NCBI GenBank assembly: GCA_023129485.1
Contig: JAGMBY010000049.1
Coordinates: 1 to 35,266 of the forward strand
Direction: 5' to 3'
DNA length: 35,266 nucleotides
Source of the DNA: Actinomycetes bacterium
GTDB taxonomy: Bacteria; Actinomycetota; Humimicrobiia; JAHJRV01
The position numbers and the translations under genes were made by a program. The notes beneath the pieces were generated by a model. It was not told the origin of the DNA. It was given only the letters and a program-made list of their open reading frames with translations, and did no database searches. Below, piece after piece: positions 1 through 8,052 of the stretch. How positions within the stretch are numbered: position 1 is the stretch's first letter; each line of letters opens with the position of its first letter.

Positions 1-751
1 CTATTTTATTATAGATTTCCCTGGTTAAGCTATTTAGAAATCTATCTTCCTCAAGATATATTTTTGAAAAATTTATCAAATTCTTTAAAAAATCTTTTTT
101 ACTTATCTCTCTCATCAAGGGGATTAGTCTATTTCTTATGGCATTTCTAAAGTAATAACTTTCAAGATTTGTCTTATCTATTCTATAAGCAATCTTATTT
201 TCATAACAAAATGTCTCAATTTCATCTCTCCATATATATATGAGTGGTCTGATAAATCTTCCCCGAACAGGTGGGATTCCTATCATCCCTTTTGTACCAG
301 TTCCTCTCATCAATCTCATAAGTATTGTTTCAGCTAAATCATTTGCATTATGACCTGTTGCTATTTTTGTAAATTTCCCTTGCTCTACTACTTCATTAAT
401 CAAGTTCAACCTCAACTCTCTCGCACCAGTTTCAAATGATAATCCTCTCTCTTTTGCATACTTTTCAGCTGATCTTACATATAGAGTCAAATCTAATCCT
501 AGTTTTTCTGATAATTCTTTAACAAAATGTGCATCTAACGAGGATTGACTTTCCCTTGTTAAGTGATCCAGATGAAAAAGGTGTAAATCAATGTCATAAT
601 CATCCTTTAGTTTTAAAAGGATATTAAGTAGAGTTATGGAATCAGGTCCTGCGGAGATGGATACTAAAACCTTATCACCACTAACTAACATATTGTACTC
701 ATCTATTGCTTCTTTTACCTTATTTATGAGATAAGTTTCTTTAATTACCAT
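1..751 (-). CDS. tilS: tRNA(Ile)-lysidine synthase, C-terminus cut by window edge
   Basis: Missing from the ORF track because the frame runs off the left edge; I translated it by hand from the ATG at 749-751, giving about 250 residues without a stop. TilS uses ATP and lysine to convert the wobble cytidine of the minor tRNA-Ile to lysidine, so that the tRNA reads AUA. The PP-loop near residue 33 reads SAGPDS, where the family usually has SGGxDS. Further family motifs are HNANDLAETILMRLMRGTG around residue 138 and YFRNAIRNRLIPLM around residue 207. The missing part would be the C-terminal tRNA-binding region. Only a weak ribosome-binding site (AAAAAG) precedes the ATG. It lies 171 bp downstream of plsY on the same strand. 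Identity is firm; the Gly-to-Ala change in the PP-loop is conservative. Confidence 0.93.
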   Translation of the reverse strand, partial: MVIKETYLINKVKEAIDEYNMLVSGDKVLVSISAGPDSITLLNILLKLKDDYDIDLHLFHLDHLTRESQSSLDAHFVKELSEKLGLDLTLYVRSAEKYAKERGLSFETGARELRLNLINEVVEQGKFTKIATGHNANDLAETILMRLMRGTGTKGMIGIPPVRGRFIRPLIYIWRDEIETFCYENKIAYRIDKTNLESYYFRNAIRNRLIPLMREISKKDFLKNLINFSKIYLEEDRFLNSLTREIYNKI

Positions 752-786
752 CTTTTTCTAATTAAAAATCCAAGATTAAAAGTTTA

Positions 787-812
787 TAGAAAATATTAGA
801 TAATATTTTCTA
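787..812. repeat. Perfect 12-bp A/T inverted repeat between plsY and tilS
   Basis: TAGAAAATATTA and its exact complement are separated by two bases. It lies between the plsY stop and the tilS start. The stem contains almost no G/C and is not followed by a clean T-run on the minus strand, so a terminator role is weak. A protein-binding palindrome is equally possible. Nothing else was seen in the 171-bp gap. Confidence 0.35.
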
Positions 813-922
813 ACTCTAAATACTCTGATTTTTGATTTTATTTTTATCTTTTGTTTTTTAATTTTCTATTTCTTATTTTTTGCTTCTTAAATATATAAAA
901 AAGATAATCTTACTATAATATC

Positions 923-1531
923 TTATGGTGTGATTTTCCTTCTCTTCTCATAGTATCTTTTTAAATCAAAACGTATTTTGTATATTACTATAATTGCTAA
1001 AATTAAAATTAGTATTGCTTCTACCCAGGATTTTCTAAAATATAAGAAGGAAAATGGACTAACTAAATAAGCTAATAGAGCACCAATATAAAAATCTTTA
1101 AAAAATATAAGAGATAGTATAAGTGCAATTATACTTGGGATTAGAACCAACAGATTAAAATTGGAATTAAGACTTAAAGCTAATAGAGCACCAAATGTTG
1201 TAGCTACTCCCTTTCCACCACTAAGATTTAGGAAAATGGACCAATTATGACCGGCTACTGCTACTACTACTACTAATAGTGGGACCCACTGTATTATAGA
1301 ATATCTATTTGCTAAATAAACTGGAATAAAACCCTTTATAACATCTGATATCCCGGTTATTATTCCAAGAATAACATCTACATTTCTTAGAACATTCATA
1401 GCTCCTACGTTTCCACTTCCAATCTTTCTAATATCCTTATTTTTAAACAATTTAACAGCGATATAGGCAGGTGGAAATGAACCCGAGATATACCCAAAAA
1501 AAACTAATAAAACATTTTTAATTAGTTCCAT
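923..1531 (-). CDS. plsY: Acyl-phosphate:glycerol-3-phosphate acyltransferase PlsY
   Basis: PlsY is an integral membrane enzyme that moves an acyl group from acyl-phosphate (made by PlsX) to sn-glycerol 3-phosphate, the first step of phospholipid synthesis. The 202-residue length is normal. Signature loops are GSGNVGAMNVLRN near residue 38 (family GSGNxGATNxLR) and GGKGVATTFG near residue 104. About five hydrophobic segments fit the known topology. The ATG is preceded by a strong AAGGAGG. No plsX or other lipid gene is adjacent; the neighbours are galT and tilS, so this looks like a housekeeping gene in a mixed run. Identity is very likely. Confidence 0.95.
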   Translation of the reverse strand: MELIKNVLLVFFGYISGSFPPAYIAVKLFKNKDIRKIGSGNVGAMNVLRNVDVILGIITGISDVIKGFIPVYLANRYSIIQWVPLLVVVVAVAGHNWSIFLNLSGGKGVATTFGALLALSLNSNFNLLVLIPSIIALILSLIFFKDFYIGALLAYLVSPFSFLYFRKSWVEAILILILAIIVIYKIRFDLKRYYEKRRKITP

Positions 1532-1607
1532 TTCAAACCTCCTTCAAATATTTGATACATTGGTAAGATTAGATTAATTAAATTAGTTAGATAGACACAA
1601 TTATTTT

Positions 1608-2600
1608 TTAAAACTTTCTTAAATATTTAGCACACTCTTCTGGAAGAGCAGTATTAATTATGGTTCCTGTTCCAAGTTCAAAGCCACCAGTTGTTGTTAG
1701 TTTCGGAATAATCTCAAAATGCCAATGATAATTTTTGTATTGGTTATGAAGCGGTGCACTATGAAGCCAGTAATTTAGAGGAGGATCATTTATTCCATCA
1801 TAAATTTTTTTCATTGTATTTCTTAATACTTTTGAACAATCTCGTAACTCACTTTCACTCATATCTGAGAAATGTTCCATGTGTTTTTTTGGAATTATCC
1901 AGGTTTCAAATGGAAGTTTTGAAGCGAATGGTTCAAAAGCAATAAATTCATCTGTTTCTTCAATAACTCTTCCACCATCTCGTATTTCATTCTTTATTAT
2001 TTCACAATAAACACATTTTTTAAATTTATTGTAATATTTTTTTGATCCATCAAGTTCATCCATAACAAAACTAGGTACTATTGGTAAACCAAAAAGTTGT
2101 GAATGGGGATGATCTAAAGATGCGCCTGCTTCTTTTCCATGATTTACAATTATATGAATGAATCTTAAATTTAAATCTTTAGACAGTTCCTTATATCTTA
2201 TTAAATAAGCTTTTAAGACTAGTTCAACTTGCTCTTCATTCATCAAAGGCAATAATAAATCATGATGCGGAGAGTGTATTATAACCTCATGGGCACCAAC
2301 ACCACTCATAGTTGAATATATCCCATTTTTAATAAGTTCTGGTTTACCCTCGTGTATAAGTGCTGGGAATTTATTTGGTACAACCCTTACTTTCCATCCA
2401 GAACTATTTGGCTTGCCATTATCTCTAAAAGCTAAAACTTCAGGTGGAGTCATGTACTCATTACCATAACAGAATGGACATATTTTAGTTTTTTTTGGAG
2501 TAATTCTTTTGGTTTCTGAAAATGAATGAGGGCGACGAGCTCTTTCTGTAGCTATAATAACCCATTTACCAGTAATAAGATCTTGGCGTAATTGAGGCAA
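1608..2600 (-). CDS. galT: Galactose-1-phosphate uridylyltransferase (HIT superfamily)
   Basis: A 330-residue GalT-family protein. GalT exchanges UDP-glucose and galactose 1-phosphate in the Leloir pathway; some relatives are ADP-glucose or ATP-dependent nucleotidyltransferases, so the exact nucleotide is not certain. It shows the zinc-type CPFCYGNE pair near residue 41, a second CVYC pair near residue 197, NHGKEAGASLDHPHSQ near residue 153 containing the catalytic HPHSQ, and HWHFEIIPK near the C-terminus. The start is TTG at 2598-2600, four bases after the receiver-protein stop, with AAGGAAGGAG upstream, so the two are probably translationally coupled. No galK or galE is visible. Its place in a glucan-metabolism block suggests a link to sugar-nucleotide metabolism. 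Confidence 0.9.
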   Translation of the reverse strand: MPQLRQDLITGKWVIIATERARRPHSFSETKRITPKKTKICPFCYGNEYMTPPEVLAFRDNGKPNSSGWKVRVVPNKFPALIHEGKPELIKNGIYSTMSGVGAHEVIIHSPHHDLLLPLMNEEQVELVLKAYLIRYKELSKDLNLRFIHIIVNHGKEAGASLDHPHSQLFGLPIVPSFVMDELDGSKKYYNKFKKCVYCEIIKNEIRDGGRVIEETDEFIAFEPFASKLPFETWIIPKKHMEHFSDMSESELRDCSKVLRNTMKKIYDGINDPPLNYWLHSAPLHNQYKNYHWHFEIIPKLTTTGGFELGTGTIINTALPEECAKYLRKF

Positions 2601-2604
2601 CTAT

Positions 2605-2970
2605 TTACTCTCCTTCCTTTTCTTTCAAAAGATTTCTTATTTCATTTTTTATCTTTGTTAAATCTGATGATTTTACAACATATTTATCCGCAGCCCAAGT
2701 TGTGAAATCTTGAGAATATTCACCGTAAGCAGTAAGCATTATTACAGGTATATTTTTATCTATCTCTCTGATCCTTTGAAGAAGTTCTATCCCATCCATG
2801 TCTGGCATTTTTATATCTATAGTAACTATATCAGGATGAACTATCTCAAACTTCTTTAATCCCTCTAATCCATTTGAGGCAACAAATACTATATATCCTT
2901 CCTCCTCTAATTCAGTTTTATATAGTAATCTCTGATTTTCTTCATCCTCAACAATTAATATCTTTTTCAT
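2605..2970 (-). CDS. Stand-alone response-regulator receiver protein (CheY-like)
   Basis: A 121-residue protein made only of a receiver domain. The acidic pocket is E8/D9/E10, the phospho-acceptor is D52 in TIDIKMPDMDG, the switch threonine is T80 and the conserved lysine is K100, so all phosphorylation residues are present. There is no DNA-binding or enzymatic output domain, so it must act through a partner protein or in a phosphorelay. It lies downstream of the large histidine kinase on the same strand, separated by 177 bp that contain the 94-bp repeat, and its gene nearly abuts galT. The kinase is the natural partner, but this is inferred from position only. Confidence 0.92.
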   Translation of the reverse strand: MKKILIVEDEENQRLLYKTELEEEGYIVFVASNGLEGLKKFEIVHPDIVTIDIKMPDMDGIELLQRIREIDKNIPVIMLTAYGEYSQDFTTWAADKYVVKSSDLTKIKNEIRNLLKEKEGE

Positions 2971-3050
2971 AACTCATCCTTTTTTACAATATTTTAAACT
3001 TGAAAAATTGTGAGTATTATATCAAGATTTAATTATTTATTTTTCTACCC

Positions 3051-3144
3051 TAACTTTGCGGTATACTTTCGAAGACATTTTCAAAGCCTGCCCTCGACCC
3101 TCGAGTGTAACAAAGGGGAAGGGAGAAAGTATACCCAAAGCTTA
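3051..3144. repeat. 94-bp MITE-like inverted-repeat element, copy 1
   Basis: A short non-coding element bounded by long inverted repeats. The core GGTATACTTTC matches exactly at the other end (GAAAGTATACC), and the match extends outward through CTTTG and TAA with single-base slips, to about 19 bp. The interior contains CCCTCGA twice in a row and is far more G/C-rich than its surroundings. A second copy lies at 12826-12919; over the central 87 bp they differ at four positions. This copy begins three bases past the histidine-kinase stop codon and lies about 80 bp before the receiver gene. No ORF is inside. Confidence 0.85.
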
Positions 3145-3147
3145 TGA

Positions 3148-6100
3148 TTATTGAAATTTATTTATTTTTAAAACACTTTTTGGCAAAAATACTGTAAATG
3201 TTGTACCCTTCTCTTTTGAGCTATCAATCTCAATTCTTCCGTAATGGGAATCCACAATTCTTCTTGAAACAGAAAGACCCAGTCCTGTTCCTTTAGTTTT
3301 AGTAGTAAAGAATGGCATAAGCATCTTTTCTTTAACTTTGGGTTCTATCAAATCACCTTTGTTGTTTATCATTACAAAATCTTCATTTTTATTATGTCCA
3401 GTTTCAATATTTATTATCTCCCCTTCTGGTGAAGCTTCAATAGCATTCTGAAGTATATTAAAAAATACTTGTTTTAATTGTAATGCTGAACCAAATATAG
3501 ATGGAAGAGGTTTGGTTAATTTCTTATTGATTTTTATCTCTTTATCTTCGTAGCTGTTTTCAAGTAAATTAATAGTATCTAAAACCATATGGTTTAAATT
3601 GACTAATTTATACTCTATCTTTTTTGGGCTTGCTAAATCCAATACTTCCCTAACAATGTTTTCTAATCTCTCAACTTCTTTAATTACAATTGATGTATAT
3701 TCCTTATCTACTTTATTATCGCTATGCCTTTTTTGAATTCTTTTGACAAAACCTCCAATTGAAACAAGTGGATTTCTTATTTCATGAGCAACCCCAGCTG
3801 AAAGTTCACCCAACATTGCTAATCTCTCTGACTCCTTGACTTTTGCTTCCAATTCTATTATTTCAGTTACATCATTTATAGATAACACTACACCTATAAC
3901 ATCACCAAGGGAATCCTTAAATGGGTATGTGTTTACATCTACAATCATCTCTTTATTGTTTGCTAAACATTCCACTTTAGGAATCTGCTCTGGTTTACCT
4001 ATTTTTGAAATTCTCCTGACTATATTCTTAAGGTCAAATTCCTCTATTTTCAAAGGGAGTTCTAAAAAGCTTTTTCCAATAATCTCTTCCTTTGATAAAC
4101 CAGTAAATTTTTCAAAACTTGAGTTACAGCTACTTATAATTAGATTGTTATCTACAACAGATATTGCAGATGTTATACTTTCAACTATGTTCTCATTATA
4201 AAGCTTAAGTTCCTGTAACTTTATATTAGCTTTCTCCATTGAACTTATAATTTCTCGAAGTTTTTCATGAGCAGTAGCATTATCAATAGTTAGTCCCGCT
4301 TGATTTGCTAACATAGTTAAGAAATTTATACCCTCAATTGTAATCGGTTTTTTATTAAAATGATTATCAACAATAATCACACCTATGGCTTTATCTCTTG
4401 ACACAAGAGAAACTACAGCAAAATCTTCCCAATCCAGTAGTTCCCCTATTTCATTTTCAACCAAAAACTCTTTTAATCCAATCTTCACATTAAAAGGTCT
4501 GTTTTCTAAAACAGCTCTTCCAACAATCCCTTCCTTACTTATAGGCATTTTAATTGATTTTGTATTTTTTACAAATTCGGATATCTTCTCCTTATCACTT
4601 TTTCCTCTATAAAGAATATCTTTTAAGGAAAGTTTCTCCTCTGAAATCTGTTCCCATATTCTAAAAGCTTCTTCATAACTTGATGGGCCTACTGCAGTTT
4701 TTCCTATTAGAAATTCACCTTTTTCATCAGAAAGTAATAGAACCGCTCTATTGAAACCTAAACCATCTCCGAAAGTAAGACCTGTTAAGATAACATTCAA
4801 AACAACATCCAAATCCAGTGTTGAGCTTGATGCTCTCATAATTTCATACAATATTGAAATTTCCCTTAACCTCTCCTGATTTATCCTAGCTAAATTTTCA
4901 GTCTCTTTAAAAAGTCTTGCGTTTTCTATGGCTATGGCTGCTTGATTTGCTGATATTGTTAGAAGCTTAACTTCATCATCAGTGAATGGTGGCTCATTTT
5001 TACTCTTATAAACATTAACTACACCTATGACCCTATCTTGGTATTTCATCGGAATGGAAAGTAGAGATTTTATTCCTTCATTGACCATCACAGGTATATT
5101 ATATACTCTATCCTCCTTGGTTATATCGGGCATTAAAAGTGTTTTACCTTCAGTTATAACCCAATTTGTGCCATCATCCTTTATCTCCTTAGATCTACTT
5201 TTTATATATTCATCACTAAGTCCCATGTACCGAACTATTTCAAACATCTTTCCAGTTTTATCTATAAGTTTTACTGAGCATTTATCTGCATGAAGCAACT
5301 TTGCATTAAGATCCAAATAACTGTCTAAAACCTTCTCAAAATCTATTGTGGAACTTAATTGATTGCTTACTTGAAATAGTACGGAAAGCTCGCCTACTCT
5401 TGATTTCAGCTCAGAATATAATTTAGCATTATCTATTGCTAAGGCTGCTTTATTTGCCAGAATTATAAGAAGTCTTAAATCTTCATCATTAAAAGTTCCT
5501 TCTGGAGAAAGGGGAGCAGAAATTTTATTATAAAGGCTAATAGTACCTATAACTTCATCTTTAATAAGAAGTGGAGCACATATTTCGGTTTTTACCATTG
5601 ATTCAGGAGGATGTATAAATCTTTCATCTCCTATAGCATTATTTGTCATAACTGGATTCTTTTCCTTTGCCACCCAACCTGCTATACCCTCTCCTAACCT
5701 TAAATCAGGAATTATTTTACTTTCATAAGGTATACCTAAACTAGCCTTTCTTATTAAAATTTTAGAATCTTTATCAAAAAGTCGAATTATTCCACCTTCA
5801 CAATTCACAATTTCAGAACTTATCTTGAGAATTAAATCTAAAAGCTCTTGAAGTTCCATAGTTGATGATAAAGCTGTTGATATCTTTTCAATTGTTGTAA
5901 GTTCACCGACTCTATGAATTGCTCTATGATAAACTTGAGCATTTCTTATTGCCCCAGAAATATAACTTGATATGGTCTGAAGTATACTTATTTCTGTTTC
6001 AGAAAAATGGTGTAATTCTGTTGTATTAATATTTATTACTCCTATTAATAAATCATAACTAATAAGAGGCATAGATAAATGGGAAGTAAATATTTCCTCC

Positions 6101-6468
6101 TTTGTCTCAGGAAAATATTTATACTTGGGATGTCTTTTTGCATCTGGAACCATCAGGGGTTCTCTTTTTTCTGCACATATACCTGTTATTCCTTCACCTA
6201 TATCTAATTTAACTTTTTTAATTGAATCAGGATCGAGACCATCAGTTGCTTCTAAAACAAGCTTTTTAGTTTGATCATTGTAAAGAAATATCGAGCACGC
6301 ATCAACTTTAAGTAATTCCTTTGTCAACTTTACAATCTGACTAAGTCTTTCACTCAAATTTAAACGGGATGTTGCTATTTGACCTATCTGACTTAAAGCA
6401 TAAATATATTCTTCTTCATTAGGAGTGTTTTTTATTTTTTTTGAATTATCTTGCATAAAATTCAGCAT
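3148..6468 (-). CDS. Multi-GAF/PAS sensor histidine kinase
   Basis: A 1106-residue, apparently cytosolic kinase with no transmembrane segment. Reading along it: GAF domains at about 30-185, 200-350, 365-525 and 540-745, a PAS domain at about 758-876, a HisKA dimerisation helix with phospho-acceptor H895 in AHEIRNPL, and an HATPase_c domain to the end (N box NAIEAS near 1006, G2 box GTGLGLSVSRR near 1063). The linkers before GAF2, GAF3 and GAF4 are related (RVGELTTIEKIS, RVGELSVLFQVS, RLREISILYEIM). The usual DxGxG G1 box reads INNKGD, lacking the aspartate; similar NSG-type variants occur in active NtrB-like kinases. Ligands are unknown, but GAF domains commonly bind small molecules. The ATG lacks a well-spaced ribosome-binding site, and the start region is repeated upstream. 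Confidence 0.93.
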   Translation of the reverse strand: MLNFMQDNSKKIKNTPNEEEYIYALSQIGQIATSRLNLSERLSQIVKLTKELLKVDACSIFLYNDQTKKLVLEATDGLDPDSIKKVKLDIGEGITGICAEKREPLMVPDAKRHPKYKYFPETKEEIFTSHLSMPLISYDLLIGVININTTELHHFSETEISILQTISSYISGAIRNAQVYHRAIHRVGELTTIEKISTALSSTMELQELLDLILKISSEIVNCEGGIIRLFDKDSKILIRKASLGIPYESKIIPDLRLGEGIAGWVAKEKNPVMTNNAIGDERFIHPPESMVKTEICAPLLIKDEVIGTISLYNKISAPLSPEGTFNDEDLRLLIILANKAALAIDNAKLYSELKSRVGELSVLFQVSNQLSSTIDFEKVLDSYLDLNAKLLHADKCSVKLIDKTGKMFEIVRYMGLSDEYIKSRSKEIKDDGTNWVITEGKTLLMPDITKEDRVYNIPVMVNEGIKSLLSIPMKYQDRVIGVVNVYKSKNEPPFTDDEVKLLTISANQAAIAIENARLFKETENLARINQERLREISILYEIMRASSSTLDLDVVLNVILTGLTFGDGLGFNRAVLLLSDEKGEFLIGKTAVGPSSYEEAFRIWEQISEEKLSLKDILYRGKSDKEKISEFVKNTKSIKMPISKEGIVGRAVLENRPFNVKIGLKEFLVENEIGELLDWEDFAVVSLVSRDKAIGVIIVDNHFNKKPITIEGINFLTMLANQAGLTIDNATAHEKLREIISSMEKANIKLQELKLYNENIVESITSAISVVDNNLIISSCNSSFEKFTGLSKEEIIGKSFLELPLKIEEFDLKNIVRRISKIGKPEQIPKVECLANNKEMIVDVNTYPFKDSLGDVIGVVLSINDVTEIIELEAKVKESERLAMLGELSAGVAHEIRNPLVSIGGFVKRIQKRHSDNKVDKEYTSIVIKEVERLENIVREVLDLASPKKIEYKLVNLNHMVLDTINLLENSYEDKEIKINKKLTKPLPSIFGSALQLKQVFFNILQNAIEASPEGEIINIETGHNKNEDFVMINNKGDLIEPKVKEKMLMPFFTTKTKGTGLGLSVSRRIVDSHYGRIEIDSSKEKGTTFTVFLPKSVLKINKFQ

Positions 6469-6565
6469 TTTTAAAAATTAGATCCTTCGCTCCCGCTCAG
6501 GATGACACTTTTTATTTTGCAAAAAATTAACCATTCTTAAAATAATTTTTTATAAAATTCACCAT
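6451..6565. repeat. Three degenerate copies of the kinase start region around a hyphenated palindrome
   Basis: On the minus strand, the kinase start ATGCTGAATTTTATGCAA is echoed by ATGGTTAATTTTTTGCAA (6517-6534) and ATGGTGAATTTTATAA (6550-6565). Between the first two lies GATCCTTCGCTCCCGCTCAG followed by GATGACA (6481-6507), an interrupted palindrome with ATCCT/AGGAT ends. The second ATG is in frame with the kinase but meets a TAA after 18 codons. This is the whole 101-bp gap between glgA and the kinase. Confidence 0.6.
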
Positions 6566-6569
6566 AAAA

Positions 6570-8033
6570 TTATCTTGAGATTATTGCTTCACTATATAGT
6601 TTAGCATATTCTTTTGCTGAATTATTCCAGGAAAAGTCCTGTTCCATCACTTTTCTTACAATACGATTCCATCTCTTCTTATCCCTATATGCAAGAATTG
6701 CCCTCTCTATTGCTGAAAGCATATTATTTATACTTTGTTCTTTAAAAACAAATCCGGTGCCGGTTTCTATATGTTCATCACAATCAATGACTGTGTCTGC
6801 CAATCCTCCTGTTCTTCTGACAATAGGGATTGTCCCATATTTAAAACTAATCAACTGACCTAATCCACAGGGTTCAAATTTTGAAGGCATTAAGAACATG
6901 TCGCATCCAGCATAAATTTTATGTGCTAACTCCGAATCAAATTTCAAATTCACCCTGAAATTCTCTTTAAACCTATATGACATTTTTTGGAAAACTTCAT
7001 GATAGTGAGCATCTCCTGTTCCTAATATTATTAGGTTTGCTCCTGAATTAATTATTTTTTCCAAAGCTTTTTCAACAAGATCTAATCCTTTTTGATCAGC
7101 TAATCTCGATATAATTCCAATAAGTGGTACCTTTATTCCTAAGTGGGAAGTTTTTAATGCCTGATCTATCATAAGATCTTTTTTACACTTTAATTTCCTT
7201 TTTAAACTATTTTTTGAATAATTCTTTTTAATAAATGGGTCAGTTTCTGGATTCCATTGTTCATAGTCTATTCCATTTATAATTCCAAAAAGATCTTTTT
7301 CTCTGGTTCTCAGAACTCCGTCCAAACCATTGCCATATTCCGGTGTTAGAATCTCCCTACTATAAGTTGGGCTTACTGTGTTTATTTTTTCAGAGAATAT
7401 TATTCCACCTTTCATGAAATTTATTTTCCCCCAATACTCCATCTTGTCTATAGAGTACAGACTTTTATCCAGTCCAACTTCATCTAATACAACTTTTGAA
7501 AAAATTCCCTGATAACCTAAATTATGAATGGTAAAAATTGTAGTAATTTTTTTATAAAGAGGGTTGTCTTTAAATTCTGTTTTAAGTAAAACTGGAACTA
7601 AAGCTGTGTGATAATCATTACAATGAATAATATCTGGCAACCATTCTAATTTTTCCAGCATTTTTAAAATGGCTCTAGAGAAAAAGGTAAATCTATACGG
7701 ATTATCTGGGTAATCTCCTTCCTTTGTTCTATAGATCTGGTCTCTATAAAAATACTGATTATTTTCTATAAAATAAATGGGAACATTTTGATTCATTATT
7801 GATTTATTTATTTTTGCTTCCAATATGCCAATACTTCCCATATTGATTTCTAGCGTATCATCAATTACTGTTAAATCTCTTGCTTTATCTTCAATTTTCT
7901 TATATTTTGGCATCACAACTCTGATATCATGACCAAACTTTGCTAAAGCTTTAGGAAGACTGCCAGCTACATCCGCTAATCCCCCAACTTTTGCATAAGG
8001 ATATACTTCTGCTGATACAAAAAGTATTTTCAA
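6570..8033 (-). CDS. glgA: Glycogen synthase (GT5, ADP-glucose type)
   Basis: A 487-residue GT5 synthase that extends alpha-1,4-glucan using a nucleotide-glucose donor, normally ADP-glucose in bacteria. The N-terminal KVGGLADV motif (K15-V22) is the ADP-glucose-binding signature. HNLGYQG, SPTYSREILTPEYGNGLDGVL, SRLADQKGLDL and the C-terminal PSKFEPCGLGQL follow in the expected order, and full length is normal. The start is TTG at 8031-8033 with GGAGG seven bases upstream. It sits 19 bp downstream of a GH57 gene on the same strand, so it is probably co-transcribed. No glgC (ADP-glucose pyrophosphorylase) is seen in the window; TreT at 18076 is a possible alternative source of ADP-glucose. Confidence 0.95.
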   Translation of the reverse strand: MKILFVSAEVYPYAKVGGLADVAGSLPKALAKFGHDIRVVMPKYKKIEDKARDLTVIDDTLEINMGSIGILEAKINKSIMNQNVPIYFIENNQYFYRDQIYRTKEGDYPDNPYRFTFFSRAILKMLEKLEWLPDIIHCNDYHTALVPVLLKTEFKDNPLYKKITTIFTIHNLGYQGIFSKVVLDEVGLDKSLYSIDKMEYWGKINFMKGGIIFSEKINTVSPTYSREILTPEYGNGLDGVLRTREKDLFGIINGIDYEQWNPETDPFIKKNYSKNSLKRKLKCKKDLMIDQALKTSHLGIKVPLIGIISRLADQKGLDLVEKALEKIINSGANLIILGTGDAHYHEVFQKMSYRFKENFRVNLKFDSELAHKIYAGCDMFLMPSKFEPCGLGQLISFKYGTIPIVRRTGGLADTVIDCDEHIETGTGFVFKEQSINNMLSAIERAILAYRDKKRWNRIVRKVMEQDFSWNNSAKEYAKLYSEAIISR

Positions 8034-8052
8034 TTACTTTCCTCCATTTCTA

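Noticed and set aside
3051-3144. Element copy 1 as a simple rho-independent terminator of the kinase gene
   Set aside because: The 94-bp length, long inverted ends and near-identical second copy fit a dispersed element better; no T-run follows the hairpin.
3836-5293. Plus-strand ORFs of 121, 75 and 88 residues
   Set aside because: All lie antisense inside the histidine kinase; Ser/Ile/Phe-rich shadow composition.
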